From contig NZ_CP034463.1 in assembly GCF_003955715.1 (NCBI RefSeq), positions 3,348,001 through 3,412,000 of the forward strand: 64,000 bases of DNA, written 5' to 3'. Origin of the DNA: Streptomyces aquilus (GTDB taxonomy: Bacteria; Actinomycetota; Actinomycetes; Streptomycetales; Streptomycetaceae). The notes under the pieces were generated by a model. It was not told the DNA's origin. It searched no databases and saw only the letters and a program-made list of their open reading frames with translations. The position numbers were made by a program, and so were the translations under genes. This document shows, piece by piece, positions 55,015 through 63,862 of the stretch (the first letter of the stretch is position 1; every line of letters begins with the position of its first letter).

Positions 55015-57518
55015 CAGACCGCCACCGCCTTGCCGTCGGCGCCGGTCGCGCCCCGCGTGTACTTGGGGTGGATCAACCCCACGCAGGTGTACGGCAGTTC
55101 GGCCACCTCTTCCACCGGTACGCCTCTCTGCTCGGCCAACAGCCGTACGTGGTCGAGGTCGGTGCCCGCACCGGCCTTCGCGAGGATCTTCCAGGGCACG
55201 CGGCGCAGCAGCACCCGGGTGGTCTCGCCGACGCCGGGCTTGACGAGGTTCACGTCGTGGATGCCGTACTCCTCACTGATGCGTTCGACGGCCGCCCAGC
55301 CCTCCCAAGTGGGCTCGCGGTCACCGGACATCAGCTCCTTGACCTGCTGCTCCACCGAGTCCACGACCTCCGGGAAGGTGGCGGAGACCGCGTCCAGGAA
55401 GTCCACGGAGACGTCGGCTCCGGCGAGTTCGCGGTAGAACTTCGCGCCGTGGAAGTCGTCCGGACCGACCAGGTCCGCACGCAGGACGGTGCGGGAGATC
55501 AGGCCGGAGACAGTGGAGTTGAGGCAGGCGGAGGGGATGAGGAAGTCCTCGCGGGTGCCGTACGTCTTCACGCACGAGCCCGGGTCGGCGAGGACCGCGA
55601 TCTCCGGGTCGAAGCCGGTGGCGCCGCCCGCCGCCTCGAACTCCTTGACGGCGTCCGCGAGTTCACGGGTGATGGCGCCCTTGCCGGTCCAGCCGTCGAC
55701 GAAGACGACGTCGGCCGGGTCGTGGTGGGCGGCGAGCCAGCGCAGCGCGTTGGCGTCGATGCCGCGGCCGCGGACGATCGAGACGGCGTAGTGGGGCAGG
55801 TCGAGGCCGTGCCGGAACTGGGCCCAGCGGCGCATCAGGACGCCGACGGGGGTTCCGGCGCGGGCGAGCGAGACGAGGACGGGCCGGGGCGAGCGCTCTT
55901 CGAGCACGATCTCCGTCACGGCACCCACGGCCTGCGCGAGCCGCGCCGCGGACGCGTCCAGGGCGGTGTGGAAGAGCTGCTGGTACTGCTCGCTGGGCTG
56001 GTACTCCACCGGCAGCGACTCCGCGTAGTGCGCGCCGCCGCTCTGGATGGCTTCCTCGCGCTCCTCGGTCGGCGCCTCCAGCGTCACGTCCGACAGGTCC
56101 TGGAGCAGCCAGCCGACCTCGTCGGGGGCGTACGAGGAGAAGGCGGGGCCGCGGAGGGGCTCGGGGAGCATGGAGGGCCTTTCGGGAACGTACGAGGGGA
56201 CGTACGAGGGGACGACCGCGAGCAGTATGTGCGGGGCGGTTTCGGCCAGCTGCGCCAACAGGCCGTCGGGGGCGTGCAGTTCGGGGGTGTCGGCGGTGGA
56301 GTCGACCACGGCGACCACGACGTCGAATCCGGCGCCGGCGATGTTGTACGCGTAGCGGTCGCCGGGACCGTCGGCGGGGGTGTCGTGGGCCGGGAAGGCG
56401 ATACGGCTGCGTATCGCGTAGCCGGGGTCGTCGACGGCCAGGACGGGTGAGCGGGTGGTGGTGGAGTAGGTGACCTCGGCGCCTCCCGCGACCTGCTCCA
56501 GCTCGCGGGCGAGCCTCAAGGGCGCGTACATCAGCTCTTCGAAGCCGAGTATGTGGATGCGGTGGGCGTCCGCCGGGATGGCCTCGGCGAGGCGGGCGGT
56601 CATCTCGGGCAGGGCGGCTTCGAGACGGGCCCGGTGGGCCGGGGTGAAGCCGTGGCGTCCGCCGTCGGGGAGCCCGTGGGGCCAGTGGAGGTCGACGCGG
56701 TTGAAGGTCGGCTGCGGGCCGGTGGGGGTTGATGGCGCCCGCGCGGCGGTAGCCGCACATTCAGTACTACCCCGCGCCCCTGGGTGGGCGGTCTCGAACT
56801 CCGCTACAAGGGCTTGGCCCTTCTCCAGTACTCCCTCCGGCAGCCGTACGTTCCCCGAGGCCGCCGCCACCAAGTCCACTCTGGCGTCTATCTCCCGCGC
56901 GAACTCCTCCAGCCGTCCCGCGTCCGCCTCCGAGCGCATGTCCACCAGCGCCACCACCACATACCGTCGGCGCGGATAGCGCTCGTGCAGGTCCCTGATG
57001 GTGTTCAGGACCGTGTTGCCCGTGGAGAACTCGTCGTCGACCAGCACCAGGGGACCGTCACCGGCCAGCAGCCCCGCGTCCTCCGGCAGCAGCAGGTGGG
57101 ACGTCGCGTGCGAGTGGGATTCCTCGAAGCCGCCCGCCGGGGCGACGCCGGCGACCGGGCGGCGCGTGGAGTGCAGATAGGGGGCGAGGCCCAGGCCGTC
57201 GGCGACGGAGTGACCGAGACCCGTCGCCGTCTCCGCGTAGCCCAGGACGACCGCGGTGGCCGCTTCCTCCGCGAGCAGCTCCCGCACCCTGCGGCCGAGG
57301 GTGAAGCCATGGCTGTACACCACCGTCGGCGACTGCGGTACGTGCTTGCCGAGCACGTGGGAGACGAGGAGGTGGGCCCGCTTGGGGTTGCGGCGCAGGG
57401 CCAGGCCGAGCAGGTCGGTCAGGCCCTCGTCGCCGACGAGTTCGACCCCGAGGCGCTCGGCGACCCAGGTGCCGGACCAGATGGTGTCCGGCACCCTGCT
57501 GTTCACTGCGTTGTTCAT
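55014..57518 (-). CDS. Fused phosphoribosyltransferase and StiP-like protein (Ter biosynthetic module)
   Basis: This is an 834-residue protein. Residues 1-240 form a phosphoribosyltransferase with the PRPP loop LVLVDDEFSTGNTVLNTI (157-174). Residues 246-266 come from an inserted dispersed repeat. A middle domain (TRSP-like) includes HILGFEELMYAPLRLA. From about residue 490 the sequence matches the StiP family (LLQDLSDVTLEAPTEEREE, IQSGGAHYAESLP), including a second loop VVFVDGWTGKGAITREL. In other Ter systems these are separate genes. The pathway is predicted to make a nucleoside-like metabolite in stress response. The ATG is 20 bases after the HpcH gene. Confidence 0.86.
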   Translation of the reverse strand: MNNAVNSRVPDTIWSGTWVAERLGVELVGDEGLTDLLGLALRRNPKRAHLLVSHVLGKHVPQSPTVVYSHGFTLGRRVRELLAEEAATAVVLGYAETATGLGHSVADGLGLAPYLHSTRRPVAGVAPAGGFEESHSHATSHLLLPEDAGLLAGDGPLVLVDDEFSTGNTVLNTIRDLHERYPRRRYVVVALVDMRSEADAGRLEEFAREIDARVDLVAAASGNVRLPEGVLEKGQALVAEFETAHPGARGSTECAATAARAPSTPTGPQPTFNRVDLHWPHGLPDGGRHGFTPAHRARLEAALPEMTARLAEAIPADAHRIHILGFEELMYAPLRLARELEQVAGGAEVTYSTTTRSPVLAVDDPGYAIRSRIAFPAHDTPADGPGDRYAYNIAGAGFDVVVAVVDSTADTPELHAPDGLLAQLAETAPHILLAVVPSYVPSYVPERPSMLPEPLRGPAFSSYAPDEVGWLLQDLSDVTLEAPTEEREEAIQSGGAHYAESLPVEYQPSEQYQQLFHTALDASAARLAQAVGAVTEIVLEERSPRPVLVSLARAGTPVGVLMRRWAQFRHGLDLPHYAVSIVRGRGIDANALRWLAAHHDPADVVFVDGWTGKGAITRELADAVKEFEAAGGATGFDPEIAVLADPGSCVKTYGTREDFLIPSACLNSTVSGLISRTVLRADLVGPDDFHGAKFYRELAGADVSVDFLDAVSATFPEVVDSVEQQVKELMSGDREPTWEGWAAVERISEEYGIHDVNLVKPGVGETTRVLLRRVPWKILAKAGAGTDLDHVRLLAEQRGVPVEEVAELPYTCVGLIHPKYTRGATGADGKAVAV
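56724..56783 (-). repeat. Dispersed Streptomyces repeat inside a coding region, in frame
   Basis: This is a near copy of the intergenic repeat at 54137-54193, 60 bases long, so it keeps the frame. It encodes about 20 residues (GARGSTECAATAARAPS and flanks) rich in Ala, Thr and Pro, between two folded domains. It probably entered as a repeat and is now a linker. Confidence 0.75.
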
Positions 57519-57538
57519 GCGTCCCTTGAATCGGAGCT

Positions 57539-58705
57539 TCAGCCGGGTATACCGGCGGCGAGCAGGTCGACGAAGCTGACGTCCTCGTTGGCGACGCCGA
57601 AGACCTCCGCGCGCAGCATGGTCCGCTCGGCCCAGGCGCGGTGCGGCTTCACCTCGTTCATCTTGTTCGTGTACTGCGAGCGCAGGACGCCTCCGCCGCC
57701 CCGCTCGGGCCGCAGGATGTCGGCCGCGTCGCTGTACTCCTCGTGACTGACGACGGACAGCGCGTGCACCGCCGGCACGTGGGAGGGGTGGATGCAGGTC
57801 TTGCCCAGCAGGCCGTTGGCATGGTCGAGGGAGATCTCCCGCAGCAGCCCGTCCATGGCGTGCTCTATCAGTTTCTCGCGCAGTTCCACCGCCTGCCCCT
57901 CCAGGAAGGGGCTGGTCCGCAGCAGCGGCTTGAACATGCGCTCGGGAACGCGGAAGTACTCCCAGACGGGGCCGGTCACGGTGAACCCGGTGCCGTCGGC
58001 GCGGCCCAGCATGTTGACCACGTCGGCGATCACGGAGGCGACGATCTGGACGTCGTAGGCCGTCATGTCGGGGGCTCTGCGCAGGCCGTACGAGGAGCAG
58101 AAGTCGGTGACGCCGAGGCGCAGGGCGAGGACGCGGTCGCGGTACTTGTCGACGGCACGGGCGATGCCCTCCAGGGCGTCGACGCGCGACTCGCGGTACA
58201 TCAGCTCGGGCGTCTCCAGGACGGGCATGCCGAAGAGCCGGCGGCCGCTCGCCTGCTCGGCGCCGGCGAGGGCCTCCAGGAAGGGGATGCCGCGCTCCTC
58301 GGTGAACTTGGGGAAGACGAACCCGGACAGCAGCCGGACCGTCCTGCCGAGGCGCTGGACGAGGTCGGGGATCTGCTCGGGCGTGCGCACGCGGATGAAG
58401 AGCAGGGGCGGCTCGACGTCCTCGCGGGCGGCGAGGTCGGCGAACTGCCGGACCAGGTTCTCCTCACCCGCGGCGACGTCCTCGTCACCGATGGAGTCCT
58501 CCAGGCACAGCACCATCGAGACCACGCCGCGACTGGTCTGCTTGACGATGTCGTCGGCCAGCCGGGGCCGGGTGGCCGGGCTGTACAGCGTGGCGCCCAG
58601 GGCCGCGGAGAGCAGCCGGGCCGGCGATTCCGCGTCGAACGCGCAGGGCTCGCGATGGAAGAGGTGTTGCCGCACCTCAGGGGCGATGTGCCCGAAATGA
58701 CGCAT
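57539..58705 (-). CDS. HpcH/HpaI-type aldolase/citrate lyase-like protein (Ter module)
   Basis: This 388-residue TIM-barrel protein has the metal motif in VVSMVLCLEDSIGDEDV and later LALRLGVTDFCSSYGLRRA and GLLGKTCIHPSHV, as in citrate lyase beta-like and Ter-associated C-C lyases. It is the first gene of the operon and would form or cleave a carbon bond in the predicted metabolite path. The ATG has gggggag 4 bases away. Its promoter region (222 bases) is shared with the divergent TerD gene. Confidence 0.87.
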   Translation of the reverse strand: MRHFGHIAPEVRQHLFHREPCAFDAESPARLLSAALGATLYSPATRPRLADDIVKQTSRGVVSMVLCLEDSIGDEDVAAGEENLVRQFADLAAREDVEPPLLFIRVRTPEQIPDLVQRLGRTVRLLSGFVFPKFTEERGIPFLEALAGAEQASGRRLFGMPVLETPELMYRESRVDALEGIARAVDKYRDRVLALRLGVTDFCSSYGLRRAPDMTAYDVQIVASVIADVVNMLGRADGTGFTVTGPVWEYFRVPERMFKPLLRTSPFLEGQAVELREKLIEHAMDGLLREISLDHANGLLGKTCIHPSHVPAVHALSVVSHEEYSDAADILRPERGGGGVLRSQYTNKMNEVKPHRAWAERTMLRAEVFGVANEDVSFVDLLAAGIPG

Positions 58706-58927
58706 AAAACTCCCCCGTGGCGCAAGGTAAGCCTGTGGATTTTGAGAACAGGTGGCCGGTAATAGTACGTACCGAGCCATGTCAGAGGTTCCCGCCGGGC
58801 ATGAATTTCAGGTAACGCCCGCGGGGACAACCGTGTGGACACCATTGTCGAGCACTGCCGGGTACCCCTGTCGGGTGCCCGTACCCCCGCGTTGTCGTGA
58901 GCAGGACCGAGAAGGCAGGATGACCGC

Positions 58928-59728
58928 ATGACGCACGCCATGCTGAAGGGGTCGAACGTCCCGCTGGATGTCACCACGGTGCGCGCCGTGGTGCGCTGGA
59001 CGCCCGGGCAGGGGGTCCCGGATGTCGACGCCTCGGCGCTGCTCCTCGGCCCCGACGGCCGCGTACGTTCCGACGAGGACTTCGTCTTCTACAACCAGCC
59101 CCGGCACCCCTCCGGGAAGGTGTGGCGGCTCGGCAAGAAGCGGGTCGCCGAGGGCCTCACCGACACGATCCAGACAGATCTCTCCGGTGTCGAGCCCGGC
59201 GTCGGTCAGATTCTGCTGGTCGCATCGGCGGACGGCGTCACGTTCGACACCGTACGCGCGCTGCGCATCCTGCTGTACGACGCCTCGGTCGCCGACGGTG
59301 AGCCGCTGGCCTACTTCGACATCAAGCCGGAGACCGGCCGCGAGACGGCCCTGATCTGCGGGGAGCTGTACCGCCGCGGGGAGGGCTGGAAGTTCCGCGC
59401 CCTGGGCGAGGGCTACTCGGACGGGCTGAAGGGCCTGGCCAGCGATTTCGGCATCTCGGTGGACGACTCGGAGGTCACGGAGGAGCCGGCTCCGACCCCG
59501 GAGGCCTCCCAGCCCCTCCCCCCGGAACAGCCGACCGCGGTCCCGCAGCAGCCGGCCTACGGCTACCCGCAGACCCCTCCGGCGACCCAGCCCGCGTACG
59601 GCTACCCCCAGCCGACCAGCCAGCCGGCGTACGGCTACCCGCAGCCTCCGGTACCGGTGCCTGCGGCAGCAGCGCTGGACCCGGACTTCCGGCTCCCTCC
59701 CCAGGGACCTCAGTTCATCCGGCCTTGA
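58928..59728 (+). CDS. TerD-family protein with Pro/Tyr-rich tail
   Basis: This 266-residue protein has an N-terminal TerD domain (about 180 residues) with VDASALLLGPDGRVRSD and VFYNQPRHPSGKV. The calcium-binding DGS-EHTGDN block of typical TerD is replaced, so metal binding may be weak. The tail has repeats of PAYGYPQ (four copies), perhaps for surface or protein interaction. It is divergent from the HpcH operon and belongs to the same stress module. Confidence 0.86.
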   Translation: MTHAMLKGSNVPLDVTTVRAVVRWTPGQGVPDVDASALLLGPDGRVRSDEDFVFYNQPRHPSGKVWRLGKKRVAEGLTDTIQTDLSGVEPGVGQILLVASADGVTFDTVRALRILLYDASVADGEPLAYFDIKPETGRETALICGELYRRGEGWKFRALGEGYSDGLKGLASDFGISVDDSEVTEEPAPTPEASQPLPPEQPTAVPQQPAYGYPQTPPATQPAYGYPQPTSQPAYGYPQPPVPVPAAAALDPDFRLPPQGPQFIRP

Positions 59729-59760
59729 GGGGCGCGGGGAACGGCGCGACCAGCCACAAC
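59729..59760 (+). repeat. Short copy of the dispersed Streptomyces repeat
   Basis: ggggcgcggggaacggcgcg followed by accagccacaac begins at the base after the TerD stop. It resembles the two longer copies at 54.1 and 56.7 kb in the opposite orientation, without their middle part. Confidence 0.55.
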
Positions 59761-59809
59761 CGGCCCGCACCCGCCACACCACCCGGACCCCCGAGTTCCC
59801 AGGCGAACC

Positions 59810-60547
59810 TCACCGCTCCGCCTTGGTCTTGTAACCCCGCCCCCATTGCAGCCCCCACCCGTACAACCGATCCAGCTCCGCCTGGAACCCGTACACGAAC
59901 TTCACCTCACGCCGCACGATGATCTCCCCCTTCACGTTCTCGATCATCACCACCGCACATGACCGTGCCTGGGGATGCCGCTCGTCGAGGCCTATCTCGA
60001 TCCGCGGCCCGTTGCTCGGGTACAGCGTCACGCTCGCGTGGGTCCGGTCGAACGCCGGCGTCTGGTCGTAGATGTAGACGAACACCAGGATCCGCTTGAT
60101 GGAGTCCCGGTGGTCGAGGTTGACGTAGACGGTCTCGCCGGACGCCGACCCGAACCGGTCGTCGCCGCTGAGCTTGACGTACGGCGGTGAGTTGACGTCC
60201 CCGAAGAGTCCGCCGAGGGGTTGTACGACGCCCTTGGAGCCGTCCGTCAGCTCGTACAGGCACCCCAGGTCGAGGTCGACGTTGACCATGCTCTGGCTGT
60301 GGCCCATGACCTCCGGCGGCTTGAGCGCCCGGAAGGGGTGCCGCAGCAGCGACTCGCGCTGGTTGCCGCCGATGTCGGACGTCCGCATCCGCCAGGCGAG
60401 GTTGATGCGCAGATGCCCGGTCTCCGCGCCCTGCTTGGTCAGGGACACCCGGTCGTGCCGTTTGGTCAGCTCGATCGCGTTGCTCGCCGCGCTGCCCGAG
60501 TCGAACTCGACCGCGCGTCCGGGCCAGAGTCCGTCCAAGAAGCCCAT
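59810..60547 (-). CDS. TerA-like tellurium-resistance family protein
   Basis: This 245-residue protein has VDLDLGCLYELTDGSKGVVQ, GLFGDVNSPPYVKLSGDDR and VYVNLDHRDSIKRILVFVYI, which follow TerA. The ATG at 60547 has gaggtgggggcgg upstream. TerA is a cytoplasmic partner of TerD/TerC at the membrane. It is convergent with the first TerD gene. Confidence 0.87.
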   Translation of the reverse strand: MGFLDGLWPGRAVEFDSGSAASNAIELTKRHDRVSLTKQGAETGHLRINLAWRMRTSDIGGNQRESLLRHPFRALKPPEVMGHSQSMVNVDLDLGCLYELTDGSKGVVQPLGGLFGDVNSPPYVKLSGDDRFGSASGETVYVNLDHRDSIKRILVFVYIYDQTPAFDRTHASVTLYPSNGPRIEIGLDERHPQARSCAVVMIENVKGEIIVRREVKFVYGFQAELDRLYGWGLQWGRGYKTKAER

Positions 60548-60603
60548 TACCGCCCCCACCTCACTGGCCGCTTCACTGCCGGCACCACTGTGTCAAAGAC
60601 CGA

Positions 60604-60640
60604 CGGGGCGGCGTCGAGGAGTCGCCTCGATGCCGCCCCG
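60604..60640. terminator. GC-rich hairpin between DUF475 and TerA genes
   Basis: A 16-bp stem (CGGGGCGGC plus GTCGAGG with complement, one G-T pair) and a 5-base loop lie 57 bases before the TerA start. It probably ends the DUF475 transcript or controls TerA. Confidence 0.7.
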
Positions 60641-60657
60641 CTCAGAGCGTTCCCTCA

Positions 60658-60722
60658 GAGCCTGTGTCATATCCCCGGCCAGGCGTCGCGCGCTGATCCG
60701 ACCGGGAATAAGACACAGGCTC
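60658..60722. mobile_element. MITE-like element, 65 bp
   Basis: The ends are inverted: GAGCCTGTGTCATATCCCCGG (21 bases, of which 19 match) faces its complement at the other end. The same 3-bp sequence tca stands on each side as a target duplication. The interior is only 23 bases, so it cannot code for a transposase. It looks like the remains of a small non-autonomous element, though a plain terminator is an alternative. Confidence 0.5.
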
Positions 60723-60737
60723 TCAGCCCGAGGGGTG

Positions 60738-61883
60738 TCACACCCCGGACGAGACCTCAGTCTTCTCGTCCGAGCCCGCGTTTCCCTCGGCCGCCGCGAG
60801 GGCCTTGTTGCGGCGTACGGAGGACCAGAAGGACCAGGCGATGAGGATGACGCCGACGAGGCCGGTGATGACCTCGTTGATCTCGTACTGGATGGTGACC
60901 ATGAGGATCACGGCCAGCGCGCCGATCGCGTAGTGCGCGCCGTGCTCCAGGTAGACGTAGTCGTCGAGGGTGCCCTGGCGGACCAGGTAGACCGTCAGCG
61001 ACCGGACGTACATGGCGCCGATGCCGAGGCCGAGCGCCATCAGGACGATGTCGTTGGTGATGGCGAAGGCGCCGATGACACCGTCGAAGGAGAAGGACGC
61101 GTCGAGGACTTCCAGGTAGAGGAACATGAAGAACGCGGCCTGGCCGGCGAGGACGACGGCGGGCTTCTTCTTGCCCGTGCGCGCGGCCTCTTCCTCTTCC
61201 TCGTGCTCCCGCTCCTCCTCTTCCTCGAGCTTGTCCTCGAAGTAGCCGGAGAGTCCGCCGACGACCATGTACGTGATCAGACCGGCGATGCCGGAGATCA
61301 GTACGGTCTGTGCCTTGTCGACATGGGCGCCGCCGTGCTGGTGGGCGTGGGTGGCGAAGGTGAAGGCGGTGATGAGCAGGACGATCAGCGCGATGCAGAC
61401 CGACAGCATGTCGACCTTGCCGAGCTTGGCGAGCGGACGCTCGATCCAGCGCAGCCACTGGATGTCCCGGTCCTCGAAGATGAAGTCGAGGAAGATCATC
61501 AGCAGGAACATGCCACCGAACGCGGCGATCGCCGGGTGGGCGTCGGTGACGAGTTCCTGGTAGTGGTCCTTGTTGTTGAGAGCGAGGTCAACGGCCTCGA
61601 TGGGCCCCATCTTGGCGCTGATCGCGACGATGACGACCGGGAACACCAGCCGCATGCCGAAGACCGCGATGAGCACACCGACGGTGAGGAAGATCTTCTG
61701 CCAGAAGGCACTCATCTTCTTCAGGATCCCGGCGTTGACCACCGCGTTGTCGAAGGACAGCGAGATCTCCAGGATCGAGAGGATCGCGACGATGCCGAAG
61801 GCCTCCCACCCCCCGTAGAAGACCGCTGCGACGAGGCCGAGCGCGGTGATCGCGAACGACCAGCCGAAGGTTTTCAGAACCAC
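60738..61883 (-). CDS. DUF475 / TerC-like membrane protein
   Basis: This 381-residue polytopic protein has about nine helices, with the TerC-type motif FGIVAILSILEISLSFDNAV. A later copy is LYLEVLDASFSFDGVIGAF (the S-F-D residues in helices are thought to bind metal). A charged cytoplasmic loop (EEEEEREHEEEEE) lies between helices. It works with TerD proteins as a membrane metal-sensing complex. It is transcribed with or next to the TerD genes upstream. Confidence 0.9.
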   Translation of the reverse strand: MVLKTFGWSFAITALGLVAAVFYGGWEAFGIVAILSILEISLSFDNAVVNAGILKKMSAFWQKIFLTVGVLIAVFGMRLVFPVVIVAISAKMGPIEAVDLALNNKDHYQELVTDAHPAIAAFGGMFLLMIFLDFIFEDRDIQWLRWIERPLAKLGKVDMLSVCIALIVLLITAFTFATHAHQHGGAHVDKAQTVLISGIAGLITYMVVGGLSGYFEDKLEEEEEREHEEEEEAARTGKKKPAVVLAGQAAFFMFLYLEVLDASFSFDGVIGAFAITNDIVLMALGLGIGAMYVRSLTVYLVRQGTLDDYVYLEHGAHYAIGALAVILMVTIQYEINEVITGLVGVILIAWSFWSSVRRNKALAAAEGNAGSDEKTEVSSGV

Positions 61884-61997
61884 TGGCTACCCAATCCTTG
61901 TGTACGGGTCTCCCCCGCGCCGTACTCGGCTTTACGAAGACTTTGAAGCCGAAGTCTAGTCCCGAGCCCTTCGCCGCCCACCGGGGACCGGCTTTTG

Positions 61998-62015
61998 CTC
62001 ATAACGCGTTATGAG
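61998..62015. promoter_or_regulatory. Perfect 18-bp palindrome over the TerD stop
   Basis: CTCATAACGCGTTATGAG is an exact palindrome, AT-richer than its surroundings, that spans the end of the second TerD gene, 115 bases upstream of DUF475. It may be an operator for the DUF475 promoter. Confidence 0.5.
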
Positions 62016-62584
62016 ACGTTGACCCCGAAGTCCAGTGCGATGCCCCGCAGGCCGGACGCGTACCCCTGTCCGACGGCCCGGAACTTCCACTCGCCGCCGT
62101 AGCGGTAGACCTCGCCGAAGATCATCGCGGTCTCGGTGGAGGCGTCCTCGGAGAGGTCGTAGCGGGCGAGCTCCTGGCCGTCGGCCTGGTTCACCACACG
62201 GATGAAGGCGTTGCTGACCTGGCCGAAGGTCTGGCCGCGCTCGTCGGCCATGTGGATCGAGACCGGAAAGACGATCTTGTCGCACTGGGCCGGCACCTTG
62301 GAGAGGTCGATCAGGATCGACTCGTCGTCGCCGTCGCCCTCACCGGTGAGGTTGTCGCCGGTGTGCTCCACCGAGCCGTCCGGGCTCTTGAGCTGGTTGT
62401 AGAAGATGAACCACTCGTCACCCATGACCCGTCCCCCGGCGCACATGAGCGCGCTGGCGTCGAGGTCGAAGTCGGCTCCGGTGGTGGAGCGTGCGTCCCA
62501 GCCGAGACCGACCATCACCTGGGTGAGGTTGGGTGCGGCCTTGGACAGGGAGACGTTGCCCCCCTTGGCGAGCGTGACGCCCAT
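62009..62584 (-). CDS. terD: TerD-family stress protein
   Basis: This 191-residue TerD protein has the calcium-binding blocks [30 protein letters not shown] and [13 protein letters not shown], and the typical end [20 protein letters not shown]. There is ggggagg before the ATG. TerD proteins bind Ca2+ and take part in tellurite, oxidative and developmental stress response. It is highly similar to the next TerD and probably arose by duplication. Confidence 0.95.
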   Translation of the reverse strand: MGVTLAKGGNVSLSKAAPNLTQVMVGLGWDARSTTGADFDLDASALMCAGGRVMGDEWFIFYNQLKSPDGSVEHTGDNLTGEGDGDDESILIDLSKVPAQCDKIVFPVSIHMADERGQTFGQVSNAFIRVVNQADGQELARYDLSEDASTETAMIFGEVYRYGGEWKFRAVGQGYASGLRGIALDFGVNVS

Positions 62585-62627
62585 GATGCTGGTCCTCCCC
62601 GTGTGCCTTTTTTGTTGTGGTGCGCGT

Positions 62628-62658
62628 CCGGCGCCGCACGCAAACCGTACGGCGCCGG
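62628..62658. terminator. Hairpin between the two TerD genes
   Basis: CCGGCGCCG pairs exactly with CGGCGCCGG across 13 bases, about 57 bases after the stop of the upstream TerD gene. Each TerD may thus have its own transcript. Confidence 0.6.
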
Positions 62659-62714
62659 ATCCGGCAATGTCGTGTCCCGGAAGGTCACGACTCAGCCGTG
62701 GAACATTGCCGACG

Positions 62715-63290
62715 TCAGACGTTGACGCCGAAGTCCTGCGCGATGCCGCGCAGGCCCGAGGCGTAGCCCTGGCCGATGGCGCGGAACTTCCACTCCGCGC
62801 CGTGCCGGTACAGCTCACCGAAGACCATGGCGGTCTCGGTGGAGGCGTCCTCGGAGAGGTCGTAGCGGGCGATCTCCGCCTCGCCCGCCTGGTTCACGAC
62901 GCGGATGAACGCGTTGCGGACCTGGCCGAAGGACTGCTGGCGGTTCTCGGCGTCGTAGATCGAGACCGGGAACACGATCTTCTCGATGTCGGCCGGGACG
63001 GCCGCGAGGTTGACCTTGATCTGCTCGTCGTCGCCCTCGCCCTCACCGGTGATGTTGTCGCCGGTGTGCTCGACGGAGCCGTCGGGGCTCTTGAGGTTGT
63101 TGAAGAAGACGAAGTTGGCGTCGCTGCTGACCTTGCCGGAGCTGTTCAGCAGCAGCGCGCTGGCGTCGAGGTCGAAGTCCGTGCCGGTCGTGGTGCGGAC
63201 GTCCCACCCCAGACCGACGATGACCGCGGTCAGGCCGGGGGCCTCCTTGGTCAGCGATACGTTGCCGCCCTTGCTGAGGCTGACTCCCAC
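62715..63290 (-). CDS. terD: TerD-family stress protein (second copy)
   Basis: This 191-residue protein is the closest relative of the preceding one. It has [35 protein letters not shown] and [14 protein letters not shown], with all calcium-binding residues present. It starts [13 protein letters not shown], like other canonical TerD proteins. The peroxiredoxin gene is upstream on the same strand, about 110 bases away. Confidence 0.95.
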   Translation of the reverse strand: MGVSLSKGGNVSLTKEAPGLTAVIVGLGWDVRTTTGTDFDLDASALLLNSSGKVSSDANFVFFNNLKSPDGSVEHTGDNITGEGEGDDEQIKVNLAAVPADIEKIVFPVSIYDAENRQQSFGQVRNAFIRVVNQAGEAEIARYDLSEDASTETAMVFGELYRHGAEWKFRAIGQGYASGLRGIAQDFGVNV

Positions 63291-63403
63291 GAGTCCTCCA
63301 TTGGTGTCCAGGGGCGGGGAGCCCCGCCATGCGTTTGGTACCGGATCAACGACTCGATCCTAGTGACGGGTTCCCGTGGCCCGCAGGCCTTGGAACCGAA
63401 GAA

Positions 63404-63862
63404 TCACAGGGTGTCGAGCGCCTTGACGTACTCGTTCAGGTCACGGGCGTCGGGCAGCGCGTTGACGACGGTCCAGCGGACCACGCCCTCCTTGTCGATG
63501 ACGAAGGTGCCGCGCACCGCGCAGCCCTTGTCCTCGGCGAAGACGCCGTAGGCGCGGGAGACCTCGCCGTGCGGCCAGAAGTCGCTCAGCAGCGGGTACT
63601 CCAGGCCCTCCTGCTCGGCGAAGACGCGCAGGGTGTGGATGGAGTCGTTGGAGACGGCGAGGAGCTGGGTGTCGCGGTCGGAGAACTGCGGCAGGTTGTC
63701 GCGCAGCTCGCAGAGCTCGCCGGTGCACACCCCGGTGAAGGCGAAGGGGTAGAAGAGCAGGACGACGTTCTTGCTGCCGCGGAAGTCGGACAGCTTCACG
63801 GTCGCACCGTGGTTGTCCTTGAGCTCGAAGTCGGGGGCCTTTTCGCCGACCTGGATCGCCAT
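63404..63862 (-). CDS. Peroxiredoxin (AhpE/Bcp-like)
   Basis: This 152-residue thiol peroxidase has the start [20 protein letters not shown], the peroxidatic cysteine 46 in [18 protein letters not shown] and a nearby Cys51. It ends [19 protein letters not shown], as in AhpE-type one-cysteine enzymes. It reduces peroxides using thiols such as mycothiol. The ATG at 63862 has gaaagggattcacgac before it. It is the first of a run of stress genes on this strand; the last 138 bases of the window hold its promoter and nothing else that I can identify. Confidence 0.93.
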   Translation of the reverse strand: MAIQVGEKAPDFELKDNHGATVKLSDFRGSKNVVLLFYPFAFTGVCTGELCELRDNLPQFSDRDTQLLAVSNDSIHTLRVFAEQEGLEYPLLSDFWPHGEVSRAYGVFAEDKGCAVRGTFVIDKEGVVRWTVVNALPDARDLNEYVKALDTL

